Assembly: GCA_037074615.1 (NCBI GenBank)
Contig: CM073560.1
Span: 5,401,501-5,465,500 of the forward strand
Reading direction: 5' to 3'
From: Leucaena leucocephala
Lineage: Eukaryota > Streptophyta > Magnoliopsida > Fabales > Fabaceae
DNA length: 64,000 bases
Shown here: in pieces, positions 62,707 to 64,000 of the stretch
Layout: each line of letters opens with the position of its first letter
How positions within the stretch are numbered: position 1 is the first letter of the stretch
Notes under the pieces: generated by a model
What the model saw: the letters and a program-made list of their open reading frames with translations, nothing else
What the model was told of the DNA's origin: nothing
Database searches by the model: none
Made by a program: the position numbers and the translations under genes

Positions 62707-62895
62707 TTAATTGGCTTTTTTAAGTTTATATTTTTCTCCTTTCATTTTTAGGGTGTGCGAAGCCAGGGTGTGGGGGATGACAATAACCAGAAGATCCTCG
62801 TGTACATCTTTCTAATAATGCATATTTGGTTTTATATGTAGGTACAGATTTATCAGTGTCAGTATGCATGCATAATGAGAATTCACAAGGGCTAA

Positions 62896-63177
62896 GGGAC
62901 AATTTGCAGCGGAAATTTTTACATAAGAGCTGTAGGTATCTAAATTTTTTTTTTTTTTAATCAATATTACTCTAGAAGTGTTAAAAATGAACAATGTGCC
63001 TTTAGACATCAAAAATTTTAATAGTCAACGTTACATTTTTAACAGTGGAACGTTAATTGTTTTAATGGTCAGGGAGTCTTTGTTCATTTTTTAACACTTT
63101 CAAAATGATATTGATTTAAAAAAAATTTCTAAATACCTATAGCTTCTACGTAAAAACTTATAGAACAAAATTGGATC
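62896..63177. mobile_element. Small foldback element with about 120-bp arms
   Basis: The left arm (AATTTTTACATAAGAGCTGTA, GGTATCTAAA, AATCAATATTACTCTAGAAG, TGTTAAAAATGAACAA) is matched by the reverse complement of the right arm (AGTTTTTACGTAGAAGCTAT, AGGTATTTAGA, AATCAATATCATTTTGAAAG, TGTTAAAAAATGAACAA). No ORF. MULE-like or generic foldback. Confidence 0.7.
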
Positions 63178-63240
63178 TTAACTCGATTCAAAATTAAATT
63201 CAAGTCCTAATTTTTGTTAAGGACAAAAGGGTAATTCACT

Positions 63241-63578
63241 AATTAAACAGAGTGTATGCTAAGCAAGTGAAGTTGCTGGGTTCATACCAATTTATTAATT
63301 TTGCTTCACATTTTTGCAAGCAACAGCTTATTGAAGCTTTTTTTTTATACCAATTATAACAATCAAGCTAAATAGTCATTTAGCCTCCATCTACTTGAGC
63401 TACCATGTGTCATAAACAATTCAAGAAGATAATTGAAGCCTTCAATAACTAAACAGAGTATATGCAAAGCAAGTGAGGTTGCTGGGTTCATATCAATTGA
63501 TTAAATTTTCTTCACATTTTGCAAGCAACACCTGACTGAAGCCATTTCTTCCAATTATAATAATCAAACTAAATAGTT
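63241..63578. repeat. Diverged tandem duplication, period about 206 bp
   Basis: Copies at about 63241-63378 and 63447-63578 share AAACAGAGTRTATGC, AAGCAAGTGARGTTGCTGGG, TTCATAYCAATT, TTGCAAGCAACA and CAATTATAAYAATCAA. Roughly 85% alike. The GGGTTCATACC piece resembles a B-box, so a SINE origin is possible. Confidence 0.75.
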
Positions 63579-64000
63579 ATCTGTCTCTTATACAGACTAT
63601 TAATTATTAGATACGGTGTATCATTTAATATAAAAGTGTTGCTTTGCCTAACAGATTATATAGTTTGAACCATCTTGCTTATGATCTACAGTGACAGTGC
63701 ACCAAGCAAATGTTAAGATTGTTAATTAGAGGCAGACTTCATAAAAGAATTTTAAAAATGATTTATGAGTTAAACCATTAATTGATCAAAGGAGAAGAGC
63801 AATCGGCTATTTTAAGCCGTTAGTGTCTTCACAAAAAGATGAAAAAGACAGATGCAAAATAAAGCATGCTAATATATAAGCTTATTTAGGATATTATATA
63901 GTATTCATCAATATGATGGACTAATTTCAGGAAAAATACAAATTCAATTATCATGTTGGAATCATACCACTAATGATATTGACTGCAATACATACAAATT

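Noticed and set aside
1..64000. A novel multi-gene defence or metabolic system
   Set aside because: The confident genes belong to four unrelated, well-known plant families and are far apart; nothing suggests a cluster or a new system.

Overview
The window is a 64 kb piece of an AT-rich eudicot plant nuclear genome. The evidence is GT-AG introns, plant-only gene families (NINJA, STP, GT47 exostosin-type, AP2/ERF), long AT-rich spacers full of small transposons, tRNA-derived SINEs and TA/ATT microsatellites. The species cannot be named from the sequence alone. About 20% of the window is gene space.

Layout: (1) 2.57-6.1 kb, minus strand: a NINJA adaptor gene of jasmonate signalling, two coding exons plus a probable leader intron. 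(2) 6.1-21.8 kb: no gene; SINEs, a 1.1 kb foldback element, two members of a MITE-like family (one carrying a foreign GC-rich core), an hAT element with perfect 8 bp target duplications, and tandem duplications. (3) 21.84-25.37 kb, plus: an STP14-like proton/monosaccharide symporter, four exons, 506 aa. (4) 25.6-28.0 kb: a long-TIR MITE, then a 5'-truncated, decayed LINE with perfect 13 bp target duplications, interrupted and abutted by two SINEs. (5) 29.1-32.0 and 37.9-41.1 kb, plus: two tandem GT47 exostosin-type glycosyltransferase genes with the same four-exon structure but different stem regions; a broken Myb/SANT-like gene remnant lies between them on the minus strand. (6) 41.1-53.4 kb: no gene; SINE, RTE-like LINE scrap, MITEs, duplicated AT-rich blocks. 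(7) 53.70-54.42 kb, plus: an intronless DREB/ERF transcription factor of the A-4 (TINY/ERF034-like) type. (8) 54.4-64 kb: no confident gene; SINE, foldback element, microsatellites, a tandem duplication and one doubtful small secreted-type ORF.

The genes do not form a pathway. The NINJA and ERF products act in nuclear hormone/stress transcription control, the STP at the plasma membrane, and the two GT47 enzymes most likely in the Golgi. I found no CRISPR, operon, phage or unknown multi-gene system. The less ordinary signals are the divergence and leader uORFs of the upstream GT47 copy, the GNN variant in the STP sugar site, the datable nested LINE/SINE insertions, and the MITE that has picked up foreign sequence.
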